64,000 bases of DNA, taken from Pseudomonas laurylsulfativorans (GTDB lineage Bacteria; Pseudomonadota; Gammaproteobacteria; Pseudomonadales; Pseudomonadaceae). The stretch lies in contig NZ_MUJK01000016.1 of NCBI RefSeq assembly GCF_002906155.1, positions 60,409 to 124,408 of the forward strand, in the 5' to 3' direction. The translations under genes and the position numbers were made by a program. The notes under the pieces are model-generated. The model saw only the letters and a list, made by a program, of their open reading frames with translations. It was not told where the DNA came from and searched no databases. Numbering within the stretch: the stretch's first letter is position 1; each line of letters opens with the position of its first letter. Shown piece by piece: positions 52,786 to 61,041 of the stretch.

Positions 52786-53484
52786 TCAGTGCTTCCGCGG
52801 GGCCAGGTAGCCCAGCCAGCGGCGTTCGGCCATCTTGAACAGTTTGACCAGAATGAAGGTCAGGCACAGGTAGAACACGCCGGCGGTGATGTAGGCCTCG
52901 AACGGCAGGTAGAACTGGGCGTTGACCGTGCGCGCGGCACCGGTGATGTCGATCAGGGTCACGATGGACGCCAGGCTGGTGGTCTGCAGCATCATGATCA
53001 CTTCGTTGCTGTACTGCGGCAGCGCCCGGCGCAAGGCCGACGGCAGCAGGATGCGCTTGTACATCTTGAAGCGCGACATGCCCATGGCCTTGGCCGCTTC
53101 GATCTCGCCGTTCGGCGTGGCCCGCAGGCTGCCCGCGATGATTTCGGCGGTGTAGGCGCTGGTGTTGATCGCGAACGCCAGGCACGCACAGAACGTCGCG
53201 CTGGACAGCCACGGCCAGAGGAAGCTTTCACGTACGGCTTCGAACTGCGCCAGACCGTAGTAGATCAAGAACAGTTGCACCAGCATCGGCGTGCCACGGA
53301 TCACATAGGTGTAGAGCCAGGCCGACATGTTGACAACGGTGTTTTTCGAGACGCGCATCAAGCCCAGCGGCAACGCACACAACAAGCCGAAGAACAGCGA
53401 CAGCGCGAGCAGTTTGAGGGTGGTCACCAGGCCGCCAAAGTACAGCGGCAAGGCCTCCCAAATGACGTTGTAGTCGAAGATCAT
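52786..53484 (-). CDS. aotM: Arginine/ornithine ABC transporter permease AotM
   Basis: Inner-membrane permease, 232 residues, about five TM helices, HisM/HisQ type. The EAA loop with ATP-binding contact is EIEAAKAMGMSRFKMYKRILLPSALRRALP. Overlaps the aotQ stop by 4 bases (ATGA). Forms a heterodimer with AotQ. Confidence 0.95.
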   Translation of the reverse strand: MIFDYNVIWEALPLYFGGLVTTLKLLALSLFFGLLCALPLGLMRVSKNTVVNMSAWLYTYVIRGTPMLVQLFLIYYGLAQFEAVRESFLWPWLSSATFCACLAFAINTSAYTAEIIAGSLRATPNGEIEAAKAMGMSRFKMYKRILLPSALRRALPQYSNEVIMMLQTTSLASIVTLIDITGAARTVNAQFYLPFEAYITAGVFYLCLTFILVKLFKMAERRWLGYLAPRKH

Positions 53485-54170
53485 AGATCAGCCGCCCTTA
53501 CGCCTACCGAGTAGCGCTTCTCAAGGTGACGCAATGCCAGCAACGACACACTGGTGATCACCAGGTACATCGCCGCCACTGCGAGGAAGAAGGTGAAAGG
53601 CTCGCGGGTGGCATCAGCCGCCTGCTTGGCCTTGAACATCATGTCTTGCAGACCCACCACCGAAATCAGCGCGGTGGCCTTGGTCAGAACCAGCCAGTTG
53701 TTGGTGAAGCCCGGAATCGCCAGACGAATCATCTGCGGCACCAACACCCGGAAGAACACCTGGAAACTGCTCATGCCGTAGGCCATGCCGGCTTCGGCCT
53801 GACCTTTGGGGATCGCCATGAAGGCACCACGGAAGGTTTCCGACAGGTACGCACCGAAGATGAAGCCCAGGGTGCCGATACCGGCGGCCAACGGGTTCAG
53901 GTCGATGTATTCGTCAAAACCGAGCAGCGGTGCGACGCGGTTGAGCAGGTCCTGACCACCGTAGAAAATCAGCAGGATCAATACCAGGTCGGGAATACCG
54001 CGGATCACCGTGGAGTACAGATCGCCCAGCCAGGCCAGCCAGCGTACCGGCGACAGGCGCAGTGCCACGCCGATCAGGCCCAGAACAATGGCCAGGGCCA
54101 TGGACGACAAGGCGAGCTGAAGCGTCAACCAAGCGCCATCGAGGATGACAGCCCCGTAGCCTTTCAACAT
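53481..54170 (-). CDS. aotQ: Arginine/ornithine ABC transporter permease AotQ
   Basis: Inner-membrane permease, 229 residues, five TM helices (IVLGLIGVALRLSPV; LVLILLIFYGGQ and others). EAA loop: GQAEAGMAYGMSSFQVFFRVLVPQMIRLA. Coupled to aotM by a 4-base overlap and separated from aotJ by 91 bp carrying a hairpin. Confidence 0.95.
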   Translation of the reverse strand: MLKGYGAVILDGAWLTLQLALSSMALAIVLGLIGVALRLSPVRWLAWLGDLYSTVIRGIPDLVLILLIFYGGQDLLNRVAPLLGFDEYIDLNPLAAGIGTLGFIFGAYLSETFRGAFMAIPKGQAEAGMAYGMSSFQVFFRVLVPQMIRLAIPGFTNNWLVLTKATALISVVGLQDMMFKAKQAADATREPFTFFLAVAAMYLVITSVSLLALRHLEKRYSVGVRAADL

Positions 54171-54199
54171 GATTCAGGTCCTCGAAAGTTAGGATGAAA

Positions 54200-54240
54200 A
54201 AATGGCGCAAACCTCAGAGATCCTGTTGCTTGCGCCATTT
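54200..54240. terminator. Intercistronic hairpin between aotJ and aotQ
   Basis: AAATGGCGCAA...TTGCGCCATTT, an 11-bp perfect stem with a loop of about 19 bases, in the 91-bp gap after aotJ. Its A/T flanks make it a partial terminator or mRNA-stabilising hairpin. That would leave the binding-protein message in excess over the permease message, as is usual for such operons. Confidence 0.6.
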
Positions 54241-54261
54241 CTGACTTGTCGCTTGGACGTG

Positions 54262-55038
54262 TTACTTGCCGTAGATATCGAAGGCGAAGTATTTGTCCTG
54301 GATTTGCTTGTACTTGCCGTTCTCGCGAATGGCGGCGATGGCGGCGTTGAGCTTGTCCAGCTCAGCCTTGTCACCCTTGCGAACCGCGATACCTACGCCA
54401 TCGCCGAAGTATTTGACGTCGGTGAACGCAGGGCCGACGAATGCGAAACCTTTACCGGCGTCGGTTTTCAGGAAGCCGTCATCCAGAAGCGTAGCGTCTG
54501 CCACGGTACCGTCGAGGCGGCCGGCGGCCACGTCGAGGTAAATTTCGTTCTGCGAACCGTAAGGCTTGATCTCGGCACCCAGCGGGGCCAGGACTTCGCG
54601 GGCGAAACGCTCGTGGATCGAACCACGTTGCACGCCGATGTTCTTGCCCTTGAGCTCGGTCAGGCCTTCGCTGACCTGGGTGCCGGCCTTCATGACCAGG
54701 CGAGCCGGGGTGTTGTAGTACTTGTTGGTGAAGTCCACGGACTTCTTGCGATCTTCAGTGATCGACATGGACGACAGGATCGCGTCGATCTTGCGCACTT
54801 TCAGTGCCGGGATCAGGCCGTCGAACTCTTGCTCGACCCATACGCACTTGACCTTCATCTCTTCGCACAAAGCGTTGCCGATGTCGTAGTCGAAACCAAC
54901 GATGCTGCCGTCCGGTGCTTTGGACGCGAACGGAGGGTAAGCCGCCTCGATACCAATTTTCAGAGGTTTTTCATCGGCGAAGGTTGGCAGGGACAGCACG
55001 GACAGTGCCAGGGCGCCAAGCAGCACGAGTTTCTTCAT
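54262..55038 (-). CDS. aotJ: Arginine/ornithine periplasmic binding protein AotJ
   Basis: Soluble substrate receptor of the uptake system. 258 residues from the ATG at 55038, with a signal peptide (MKKLVLLGALALSVLSLPTFA). Family features: IGIEAAYPPFASKAPDGSIVGFDYDIGNAL, DGLIPALKVRKIDAILSSMSIT and VGPAFTDVKYFGDGVGIAVRKGD; the two internal Cys are also typical. First gene of the operon, downstream of ArgR half-sites. Confidence 0.95.
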   Translation of the reverse strand: MKKLVLLGALALSVLSLPTFADEKPLKIGIEAAYPPFASKAPDGSIVGFDYDIGNALCEEMKVKCVWVEQEFDGLIPALKVRKIDAILSSMSITEDRKKSVDFTNKYYNTPARLVMKAGTQVSEGLTELKGKNIGVQRGSIHERFAREVLAPLGAEIKPYGSQNEIYLDVAAGRLDGTVADATLLDDGFLKTDAGKGFAFVGPAFTDVKYFGDGVGIAVRKGDKAELDKLNAAIAAIRENGKYKQIQDKYFAFDIYGK

Positions 55039-55207
55039 CTTGGGACTCCATCGGTAAAGGGCAAAAACGGCAGAGTGAGCAACAGCCCAATATGCGAATG
55101 AGTGGAACCAGAAAGCAGTGCTGCGTCCTAGGAAGCGGGTGTTGAAATTCAACACGGGCAACGACGAGCGATTGATCGGCATTCTAACGACAGGCCCGAG
55201 GCCGATA

Positions 55208-55267
55208 TTTCTTCAATGCGACAACTAATTACAGAAGCACCGAGAAAGCCGTTTTAGCACGTTGACA
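55208..55267 (-). promoter_or_regulatory. ArgR half-sites upstream of aotJ
   Basis: Two minus-strand matches to TGTCGC-N8-AA: 55208-55223 (exact) and 55252-55267 (TGTCAA-N8-AA). They are 44 bp apart, with a weak intermediate copy (TCTCGG-N8-TA) close to 55230-55245, which would give a 22-bp periodicity. They lie 170-229 bp before aotJ. Confidence 0.7.
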
Positions 55268-55553
55268 GCCCCGCAAAATCATGCGAGAGCAAAAGACATT
55301 GAACCGATCTATGTTGCAATTTGCGGGCCTATTATTGGCAAACCCTTCTAATCCGGCAAGCGTAGCGTGGAGTCTTATTTTTCAGCGGTGGTTTTTAGGC
55401 CCGAATACGGACCCTGGCGTTTCCCAATACCCCGTATTGACGCAATGCGGTTACACATTAAGTAACCTGAAAGATCTCAGGTAACAGTAGGAAAACGCCG
55501 ACAGAGGAACCCGATATTTATTGGTAGATGTTGCTTCGACGCAGGGTAGACCA
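55268..55553. other. Region between the aot promoter and the acsA terminator
   Basis: About 285 bp without a supported gene. No strong structure is seen here apart from the start of a REP unit near 55553; a GGGCC-rich short palindrome occurs near 55324-55400 but is not convincing. Confidence 0.35.
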
Positions 55554-55650
55554 CCTTCGCGAGCAAGCCCGCTCCCACACTGATTTTGTGTGGACTACAC
55601 AATTTGCATCCACTGGAGATCCCCTGTGGGAGCGGGCTTGCCCGCGAAGA
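55554..55650. repeat. REP pair downstream of acsA
   Basis: CTTCGCGAGCAAGCCCGCTCCCACA faces TGTGGGAGCGGGCTTGCCCG; the loop holds a TGTGTGGACTACACA palindrome. Between the aotJ promoter zone and acsA terminator. Confidence 0.88.
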
Positions 55651-55683
55651 GGCCAGCCCAGCCAACACAAAAACCCCAGGTAC

Positions 55684-55720
55684 AAAAAAGCCCTGCCAGG
55701 CTCAACACCTGACAGGGCTC
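55684..55720 (-). terminator. Terminator after acsA
   Basis: AGCCCTGCCAGG-loop-CCTGACAGGGCT with an A/T run, 22 bp past the acsA stop on the minus strand. Confidence 0.88.
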
Positions 55721-55741
55721 TCAGTGACTCACTACCGCCGT

Positions 55742-57697
55742 TTAAGCGACGTTCATGGTCTTGTGCGTATCAATCAAATGCTGCACCACACTCGGGTCAG
55801 CCAGGGTGGAGATATCCCCCAACCCATCATATTCAGCGGTAGCAATCTTGCGCAGAATCCGGCGCATGATCTTGCCCGAACGGGTCTTCGGCAGCCCCGG
55901 CGCCCACTGGATGACATCCGGCGAAGCAATCGGACCAATCTCCTTGCGCACCCAGTTTTTCAGTTCCAGGCGCAGTTGCTCGTTCGGCTCTTCACCATTT
56001 TTCAGGGTGACATAGACATAGATGCCCTGCCCCTTGATGTCGTGCGGTACACCGACCACCGCCGCTTCGGCGACTTTCGGGTGGGCGACCATCGCGCTTT
56101 CGATCTCGGCGGTGCCCATGCGGTGGCCGGACACGTTGAGCACGTCGTCCACGCGACCGGTGATCCAGTAGTAACCATCGGCATCGCGACGGGCGCCGTC
56201 ACCGGTGAAGTACATGCCGCGGAAGGTCTTGAAGTAGGTGTCGACGAATCGATCATGGTCACCAAACAGCGTACGCGCCTGGCCCGGCCACGAGTCGAGA
56301 ATCACCAGGTTGCCCTCGGCCTCGCCTTCGATGATGTTGCCCAGGTTGTCCACCAGGGCCGGCACCACGCCGAAGAACGGACGCGCCGCAGAGCCTGGCT
56401 TGAGCGCGTGAGCACCCGGCAGCGGACTCATCATGTTGCCGCCGGTTTCGGTCTGCCACCAGGTGTCGACGATCGGGCAGCGGGACTTGCCGACATTCTT
56501 GTAGTACCAGTCCCAGGCTTCCGGATTGATCGGCTCACCCACCGAACCGAGCAGACGCAAGCTGCTGCCGTCAGCACCTTCGACCGCCGCAGTGCCCGAG
56601 GCCATCATGGCGCGGATCGCGGTCGGTGCGGTGTAGAGGATGTTGACCTTGTGCTTGTCGACGATCTTCGCCACCCGGGTGATGTCCGGGTAGTTCGGCA
56701 CGCCTTCGAACAGCAGCGTGGTCGCGCCGTTGGCCAGCGGGCCGTAGACGATGTAACTGTGACCAGTGACCCAGCCAACGTCGGCGGTGCACCAGTAGAT
56801 TTCACCCGGGCGATAGTCGAACACGCGCTCGTGGGTCATGGCTGCGTACAACAGGTAGCCGCCGGTGGTGTGCTGCACGCCCTTCGGCTTGCCGGTGGAG
56901 CCCGAGGTGTAAAGGATGAACAGCGCCTCTTCGGCGCCCATCTCTTTTGGCGCGCACACGGTGCCGGCCACTTTCATCAGGTCTTCGTACCAGATGTCGC
57001 GATGCTGGTTCCACTTGATGTCGCCACCGGTGCGCTGGCACACGATGACTTTCTGGATGCTGCTGGTTTCCGGGTTGGTCAGCGCGTCGTCGACGTTGGC
57101 CTTGAGCGGGATCTTCTTGCCGGCACGAATGCCTTCGTCGGCGGTGATCACCACCTTGGATTTGCAGTCGATGATGCGACCGGCCAGGGCTTCCGGCGAG
57201 AAGCCGCCGAACACCACCGAGTGAATCGCGCCGATCCGGGTACAAGCCAGCATGGCGACCACGGCTTCGGGGATCATCGGCATATAGATCGTCACCACGT
57301 CGCCGCGGTGCACGTCCTGGCCACGCAGGGCGTTGGCGAATTTGCACACTTGCTCGTGCAGCTCGCGGTAAGTGATGTTGCGGCTTTCGGCAGGGTCATC
57401 GCCTTCCCAGATGATCGCGACCTGATCACCGCGCTCGGCCAGATGACGGTCGAGGCAGTTGTAGGAAACGTTCAGCGTGCCGTCGGCGAACCATTTGATG
57501 TCGACATGGTGATCATCGAAGGAAGTCTGCTTCACCGTGGTGAAAGGCTTGATCCAGTCGAGGCGCTTGGCTTGCTCGCGCCAGAAGCCGTCCGGGTTGA
57601 CGACCGACTGCTGGTACATGGCCTTGTAGGTCGCCTCGTCGGTCAGCGTGTTAGCCAGAACCTCGGGACGAACGGGATACAGGGAAGCCGCACTCAT
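55742..57697 (-). CDS. acsA: Acetyl-CoA synthetase AcsA
   Basis: Activates acetate to acetyl-CoA through an acetyl-AMP intermediate. 651 residues, normal length. ANL-superfamily motifs: YTSGSTGKPKGVQH (P-loop-like), TWWQTETGG (A5), YFTGDGARRDADGYYWITGRVDDV (A7/A8 hinge) and the C-terminal KTRSGKIMRRILRKI with the Lys that is inactivated by acetylation. Located next to the aot operon, as in P. aeruginosa (PA0887). Confidence 0.97.
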   Translation of the reverse strand: MSAASLYPVRPEVLANTLTDEATYKAMYQQSVVNPDGFWREQAKRLDWIKPFTTVKQTSFDDHHVDIKWFADGTLNVSYNCLDRHLAERGDQVAIIWEGDDPAESRNITYRELHEQVCKFANALRGQDVHRGDVVTIYMPMIPEAVVAMLACTRIGAIHSVVFGGFSPEALAGRIIDCKSKVVITADEGIRAGKKIPLKANVDDALTNPETSSIQKVIVCQRTGGDIKWNQHRDIWYEDLMKVAGTVCAPKEMGAEEALFILYTSGSTGKPKGVQHTTGGYLLYAAMTHERVFDYRPGEIYWCTADVGWVTGHSYIVYGPLANGATTLLFEGVPNYPDITRVAKIVDKHKVNILYTAPTAIRAMMASGTAAVEGADGSSLRLLGSVGEPINPEAWDWYYKNVGKSRCPIVDTWWQTETGGNMMSPLPGAHALKPGSAARPFFGVVPALVDNLGNIIEGEAEGNLVILDSWPGQARTLFGDHDRFVDTYFKTFRGMYFTGDGARRDADGYYWITGRVDDVLNVSGHRMGTAEIESAMVAHPKVAEAAVVGVPHDIKGQGIYVYVTLKNGEEPNEQLRLELKNWVRKEIGPIASPDVIQWAPGLPKTRSGKIMRRILRKIATAEYDGLGDISTLADPSVVQHLIDTHKTMNVA

Positions 57698-57838
57698 CTT
57701 TCTTACCTCGGTGGAATAGTTGTTTTTGTATAACCCTGTTGTAGCCGGGCCGGGCCTATAGAACCATTCGACGATGGTAGTAACAAGCCCCTACAAATTG
57801 TCGTGAAAAACCTTCAAACCCACTACCGCCGCGGTATC

Positions 57839-57938
57839 TGTAGGAGCGAGCTCGCTCGCGATGGTCGTCAACGATAACGCGCCCAATCTGACACCCCGCG
57901 GTGCTCTCTGGCTCATCGCGAGCAAGCTCGCTCCTACA
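57839..57938. repeat. REP pair upstream of acsA
   Basis: TGTAGGAGCGAGCTCGCTCGCGATGG and the inverse CATCGCGAGCAAGCTCGCTCCTACA. The sequence next to the left arm, GATGGTCGTCAACGATAACGCG, is almost identical to that at 10844 and in the 25956 array. Confidence 0.88.
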
Positions 57939-58170
57939 AAAGAAGAGGTTATTCAGGGATTGTTACAGGATCTGTCAAAAGTGTTTATCAAATCCACGGC
58001 TATATGGACGAGGCGCGCGCACCTAAAATCAGCCACGCCGACAAGGCAACCTGATTAACCAAGTTGCAGCCCCCACGAAGGCAGTTAATCAAACACCCTG
58101 GTACTGAAGTTCCACACGCAATCCCAAAAGGATTGCGTGCCCCCTCTCGACCTCTAAAAGGTAAATTCGA
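57939..58170. other. Intergenic region ahead of the DUF2790 gene
   Basis: About 230 bp. Nothing recognised except the ribosome-binding region before the ATG at 58171. Confidence 0.35.
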
Positions 58171-58434
58171 ATGAAAGCTTTATTAGTTCTGGCCCTCAGC
58201 AGCGTGTGCCTGACCGCCATGGCCGGCGAGGTCCCGACTGATGTCGCGAAGCAACAACCGGCAATAGAGGAATACACTTACTCCACCCATCTGGACATCG
58301 CCAAAGTTATCTCGATGAGCGAAGCGCCGAATGTGTGTGAAGTTGTGCCGATGAAAATGGAATACGAAGACTCCCACGGCCAACGGCATATCCTGCGCTA
58401 CAGCATGATGGGCAATGGCTGCTCTAACGGCTGA
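58171..58434 (+). CDS. DUF2790 domain-containing small exported protein
   Basis: 87 residues: signal peptide (MKALLVLALSSVCLTAMAG), then YSTHLDIAKVISMSE and CEVVPMKMEYEDSHGQRHILRY, the DUF2790 core, ending in a Cys. These are common in Pseudomonas, often stress- or metal-induced, with no known activity. Transcribed towards the 12-residue repeat protein, 191 bp away. Confidence 0.85.
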   Translation: MKALLVLALSSVCLTAMAGEVPTDVAKQQPAIEEYTYSTHLDIAKVISMSEAPNVCEVVPMKMEYEDSHGQRHILRYSMMGNGCSNG

Positions 58435-58625
58435 TCCCCTGCCTCACCCCTCCCCTCGAAAAGGTTCGACCCACCCGCCGCGAACAGGCAGATGAAGCAC
58501 CCAACCCCAACAATCGATTTATTCGATTACTTTAAGCGTTTTTTTGCGCTTTTTAATCGATACGGTAGGCGTAAAATCAACTGCAACCCAAGACAAACAA
58601 CGCTTACGAAACTGGAGCAGCAACC

Positions 58626-58901
58626 ATGAAAACCCAACTGATTCTCGCCCTGACCCTCTCCGTCCTGGCTGCCAACACCTTCGCCGCCGATGGTTACGAC
58701 CGCACTGGCTCGGCCGCTTACACCACTGAAGCCTCTGTCGCTTCCGACGGTTACGACCACACCGGTTCGGCGTCCTTCGCAGCCGATGGCGCAGACCACG
58801 TTGGCGCAGGCAAACTCGCTTCCGACGGCTCTGATCACACTGGCGCCGCCCGCCTCGCCGCCGATGGTGCCGATCACGTAGGCGCCGCTCGCCTGAGCTG
58901 A
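58626..58901 (+). CDS. Small exported protein of 12-residue repeats
   Basis: 91 residues: signal peptide (MKTQLILALTLSVLAANTFA), then about five degenerate 12-residue repeats of the pattern xDGxDHxGAxxL (ADGYDRTGSAAY; SDGYDHTGSASF; ADGADHVGAGKL; SDGSDHTGAARL; ADGADHVGAARL). Asp and His recur at fixed positions, suggesting metal binding or a bead-like surface. Related small proteins in Pseudomonas are sometimes labelled phage infection proteins, without functional proof. RBS GGAGCA precedes the ATG. Its own terminator follows. Confidence 0.82.
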   Translation: MKTQLILALTLSVLAANTFAADGYDRTGSAAYTTEASVASDGYDHTGSASFAADGADHVGAGKLASDGSDHTGAARLAADGADHVGAARLS

Positions 58902-58920
58902 TCCGCCAGCGTGACTTCAT

Positions 58921-58940
58921 AGCCCGACTTCGGTCGGGCT
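58921..58940 (+). terminator. Terminator after the repeat protein
   Basis: AGCCCGAC-TTCG-GTCGGGCT, a perfect stem with a stable TTCG loop, 20 bp past the stop codon. The T tract is poor. Confidence 0.7.
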
Positions 58941-58975
58941 TAGTTGTGTCTGGAGCCTGAGAAAAGCCCACCGAA

Positions 58976-58991
58976 ACACAAGATGTAGTGA
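58976..58991 (+). promoter_or_regulatory. NrdR-like box in the nrdB upstream region
   Basis: ACACAAGATGTAGTGA matches the NrdR consensus acaCwAtATaTwGtgt at all core positions (C, W, A, A, T, T, W, G). It is about 440 bp from the nrdB ATG and I see no good partner 31 bp away, so it is less secure than the nrdA pair. Confidence 0.45.
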
Positions 58992-59427
58992 AAAAAGCCT
59001 TTTTTGGTTATTTATTGAACAAAAATAATCCGGGGTAAAAAATTAAGAAAAAAAATCTTCTCCCGCCAACGTCGTTCAAAGCCCTGTAAACCCTCGCTCC
59101 GACCGAAAAACGGCCGCCGTCGACCGATCCGTGAGCCATTTCGCCGCACCACAGCACGCAAAACTTCCCTATAATGCGGCCTTAAACGGGCCTGCAATAT
59201 CCCCTTACAGGGATGAAAAGCCAGTCTGAAGCCCCGCACAAGCGATCAAAGCTTGCTGCGCCCATCAGTGGCTCTCGGAACCCCGTACAAAATTCTGTTT
59301 GATGCCTGCGTATAGCTGCTGCAAAAAACGATTCCTTTAGATCCAACGCGGCCAGTAAGGCCGTGTGAAAAAAAACCTATCCATTTTCACACGGGCACTC
59401 TGGCCCTCACGCAGGAGACGACACGTC

Positions 59428-60675
59428 ATGCTGAGCTGGGACGAATTCGACAAAGAAGACACGGAAGTAGCAGTCAAGAGCGCCAACGCTGGCCACGCCA
59501 CCGAAGCCAACATGGACCGTCTCGACAGCGCCGGCGGTGCCGCCGCCCTGGAAGCCCGTGCCGTGACCGCTACTGACTCCGCCGCCGTTGCCCGCGCCAA
59601 AGCCGCCCTGGACTCCCTCGACGTCGCTGAAGGCCTCGCCGAACTCGAAGGCGCCTCCGCCCGTGTCGCCGTTGACGAAAAGCGCATGATCAACTGCCGC
59701 GCCGACCTCAACCAGCTCGTGCCATTCAAGTACGACTGGGCCTGGCAGAAGTACCTGGACGGCTGCGCAAACCACTGGATGCCGCAAGAAGTCAACATGA
59801 CCGCCGACATCGCCCTCTGGAAAAACCCGGAAGGCCTGACCGACGACGAGCGCCGCATCGTGATGCGCAATCTCGGTTTCTTCTCCACCGCCGACTCCCT
59901 GGTTGCCAACAACCTGGTCTTGGCCGTGTACCGCCTGATCACCAACCCGGAATGCCGCCAGTACATCCTGCGCCAGGCCTTCGAAGAGGCGATCCACACC
60001 CACGCCTACCAGTACTGCATCGAATCGCTGGCCATGGATGAAGGCGAAATCTTCAATATGTACCACGAGATCCCGTCGGTCGCGAAAAAAGCCACTTGGG
60101 GCCTGAAATACACTCGCTCGATCTCCGATCCGAAGTTCGAAACCGGCACCGTCGAAACCGACAAAGAGTTGCTGCGTAACCTGATCGCCTACTACTGCGT
60201 TCTGGAAGGCATCTTCTTCTACTGCGGCTTCACCCAGATCCTCTCCATGGGCCGCCGCAACAAAATGACCGGCGTGGCCGAGCAGTTCCAATACATCCTG
60301 CGCGACGAATCCATGCACCTGAACTTTGGCATCGACGTGATCAACCAGATCAAAATCGAAAACCCGCACCTGTGGGATGCCGAGATGAAAGAAGAAGCTT
60401 CGCAGATGATTCTGCAAGGTACTCAACTGGAGATCGAATACGCTCGCGACACCATGCCTCGCGGCGTACTGGGCATGAACGCGGCGATGATGGAGGACTA
60501 CCTCAAGTTCATCGCTAACCGTCGCCTGTCGCAGATTGGCTTGAAGGAAGAGTACCCAGGGACCACTAACCCGTTCCCGTGGATGAGCGAAATCATGGAC
60601 TTGAAGAAAGAGAAGAACTTCTTTGAGACTCGGGTTATTGAGTATCAGACTGGTGGGGCGCTGAGCTGGGACTGA
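59428..60675 (+). CDS. nrdB: Class Ia ribonucleoside-diphosphate reductase, beta subunit NrdB
   Basis: Radical-generating subunit that works with NrdA. 415 residues from the ATG at 59428, after CAGGAG. The first 85 or so residues are an Ala/Glu/Asp-rich extension, then the diiron core: Asp in ADIALW, Glu and His in FEEAIHTHAYQY (Tyr radical), Glu in VLEGIFFY and Glu/His in RDESMHLNFG. A terminator follows. In P. aeruginosa nrdA and nrdB are adjacent; here they are about 48.6 kb apart, on the same strand. Confidence 0.97.
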   Translation: MLSWDEFDKEDTEVAVKSANAGHATEANMDRLDSAGGAAALEARAVTATDSAAVARAKAALDSLDVAEGLAELEGASARVAVDEKRMINCRADLNQLVPFKYDWAWQKYLDGCANHWMPQEVNMTADIALWKNPEGLTDDERRIVMRNLGFFSTADSLVANNLVLAVYRLITNPECRQYILRQAFEEAIHTHAYQYCIESLAMDEGEIFNMYHEIPSVAKKATWGLKYTRSISDPKFETGTVETDKELLRNLIAYYCVLEGIFFYCGFTQILSMGRRNKMTGVAEQFQYILRDESMHLNFGIDVINQIKIENPHLWDAEMKEEASQMILQGTQLEIEYARDTMPRGVLGMNAAMMEDYLKFIANRRLSQIGLKEEYPGTTNPFPWMSEIMDLKKEKNFFETRVIEYQTGGALSWD

Positions 60676-60760
60676 TTCCCTAGCTCCTGCTTGTTCAACC
60701 AGCGTTAGACTGTTTTCACCAACGCTGGCCTGCTCGCACCAAGCCTATGCAATTGATGTA

Positions 60761-60800
60761 AAAAAGCCACCTAAGCCCAAGGGCAAAGGTGGCTTTTTTT
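60761..60800 (+). terminator. Terminator after nrdB
   Basis: AAAAAGCCACCT-loop-AGGTGGCTTTTTTT; strong stem with A and T runs. Confidence 0.88.
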
Positions 60801-60832
60801 GTGGGCGCAATTTGAAGCGCACATTAAATCCA

Positions 60833-60932
60833 GTAAGCGCCCAGTAATCTCCCCCACCTTGATCCTTAGGCTGCACAAAGCTGACCTCCCAGCACTGACG
60901 TAGCAGAGTAAGCGGCTGGCTATCCCACCTTG
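60833..60932 (+). other. Two GTAAGCG-led, IS66-like terminal tips in direct orientation
   Basis: GTAAGCGCCCAGTAATCTCC...CCACCTTG at 60833-60861 and a shortened copy GTAAGCGGCTGGCTATCCCACCTTG at 60908-60932. IS66 elements commonly begin with GTAA. One of these may be the right end of the IS66 element whose genes lie at 61617-63720, with mepB between. The region is otherwise without a clear gene. Confidence 0.4.
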
Positions 60933-61041
60933 CGCAATTACACGACGTAACCGCACGCAGCCCGCTTCGGCATGTCGAAGGGCGTAGCATATGTTCTGGA
61001 ATGGGTCGTATGGTCAATGAGTCGTTTAGGAGTTGTTCCCG

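Larger units (their letters stand above)
58902..59427 (+). promoter_or_regulatory. nrdB: Regulatory region upstream of nrdB
   Basis: 526 bp without a gene. It has a terminator for the repeat protein (58921-58940), a NrdR-like box (58976-58991), an AT-rich stretch (59000-59060) and a good -10 hexamer TATAAT at 59170-59175, so nrdB probably has its own promoter, separate from nrdA. Confidence 0.65.

Noticed and set aside
55586..57733. A 715-residue plus-strand open frame across acsA
   Set aside because: Antisense shadow of acsA; no motif or conserved start.
60745..61017. A 90-residue minus-strand frame next to nrdB
   Set aside because: No recognised family; it covers the nrdB terminator and the IS66-like tips and has no good start.
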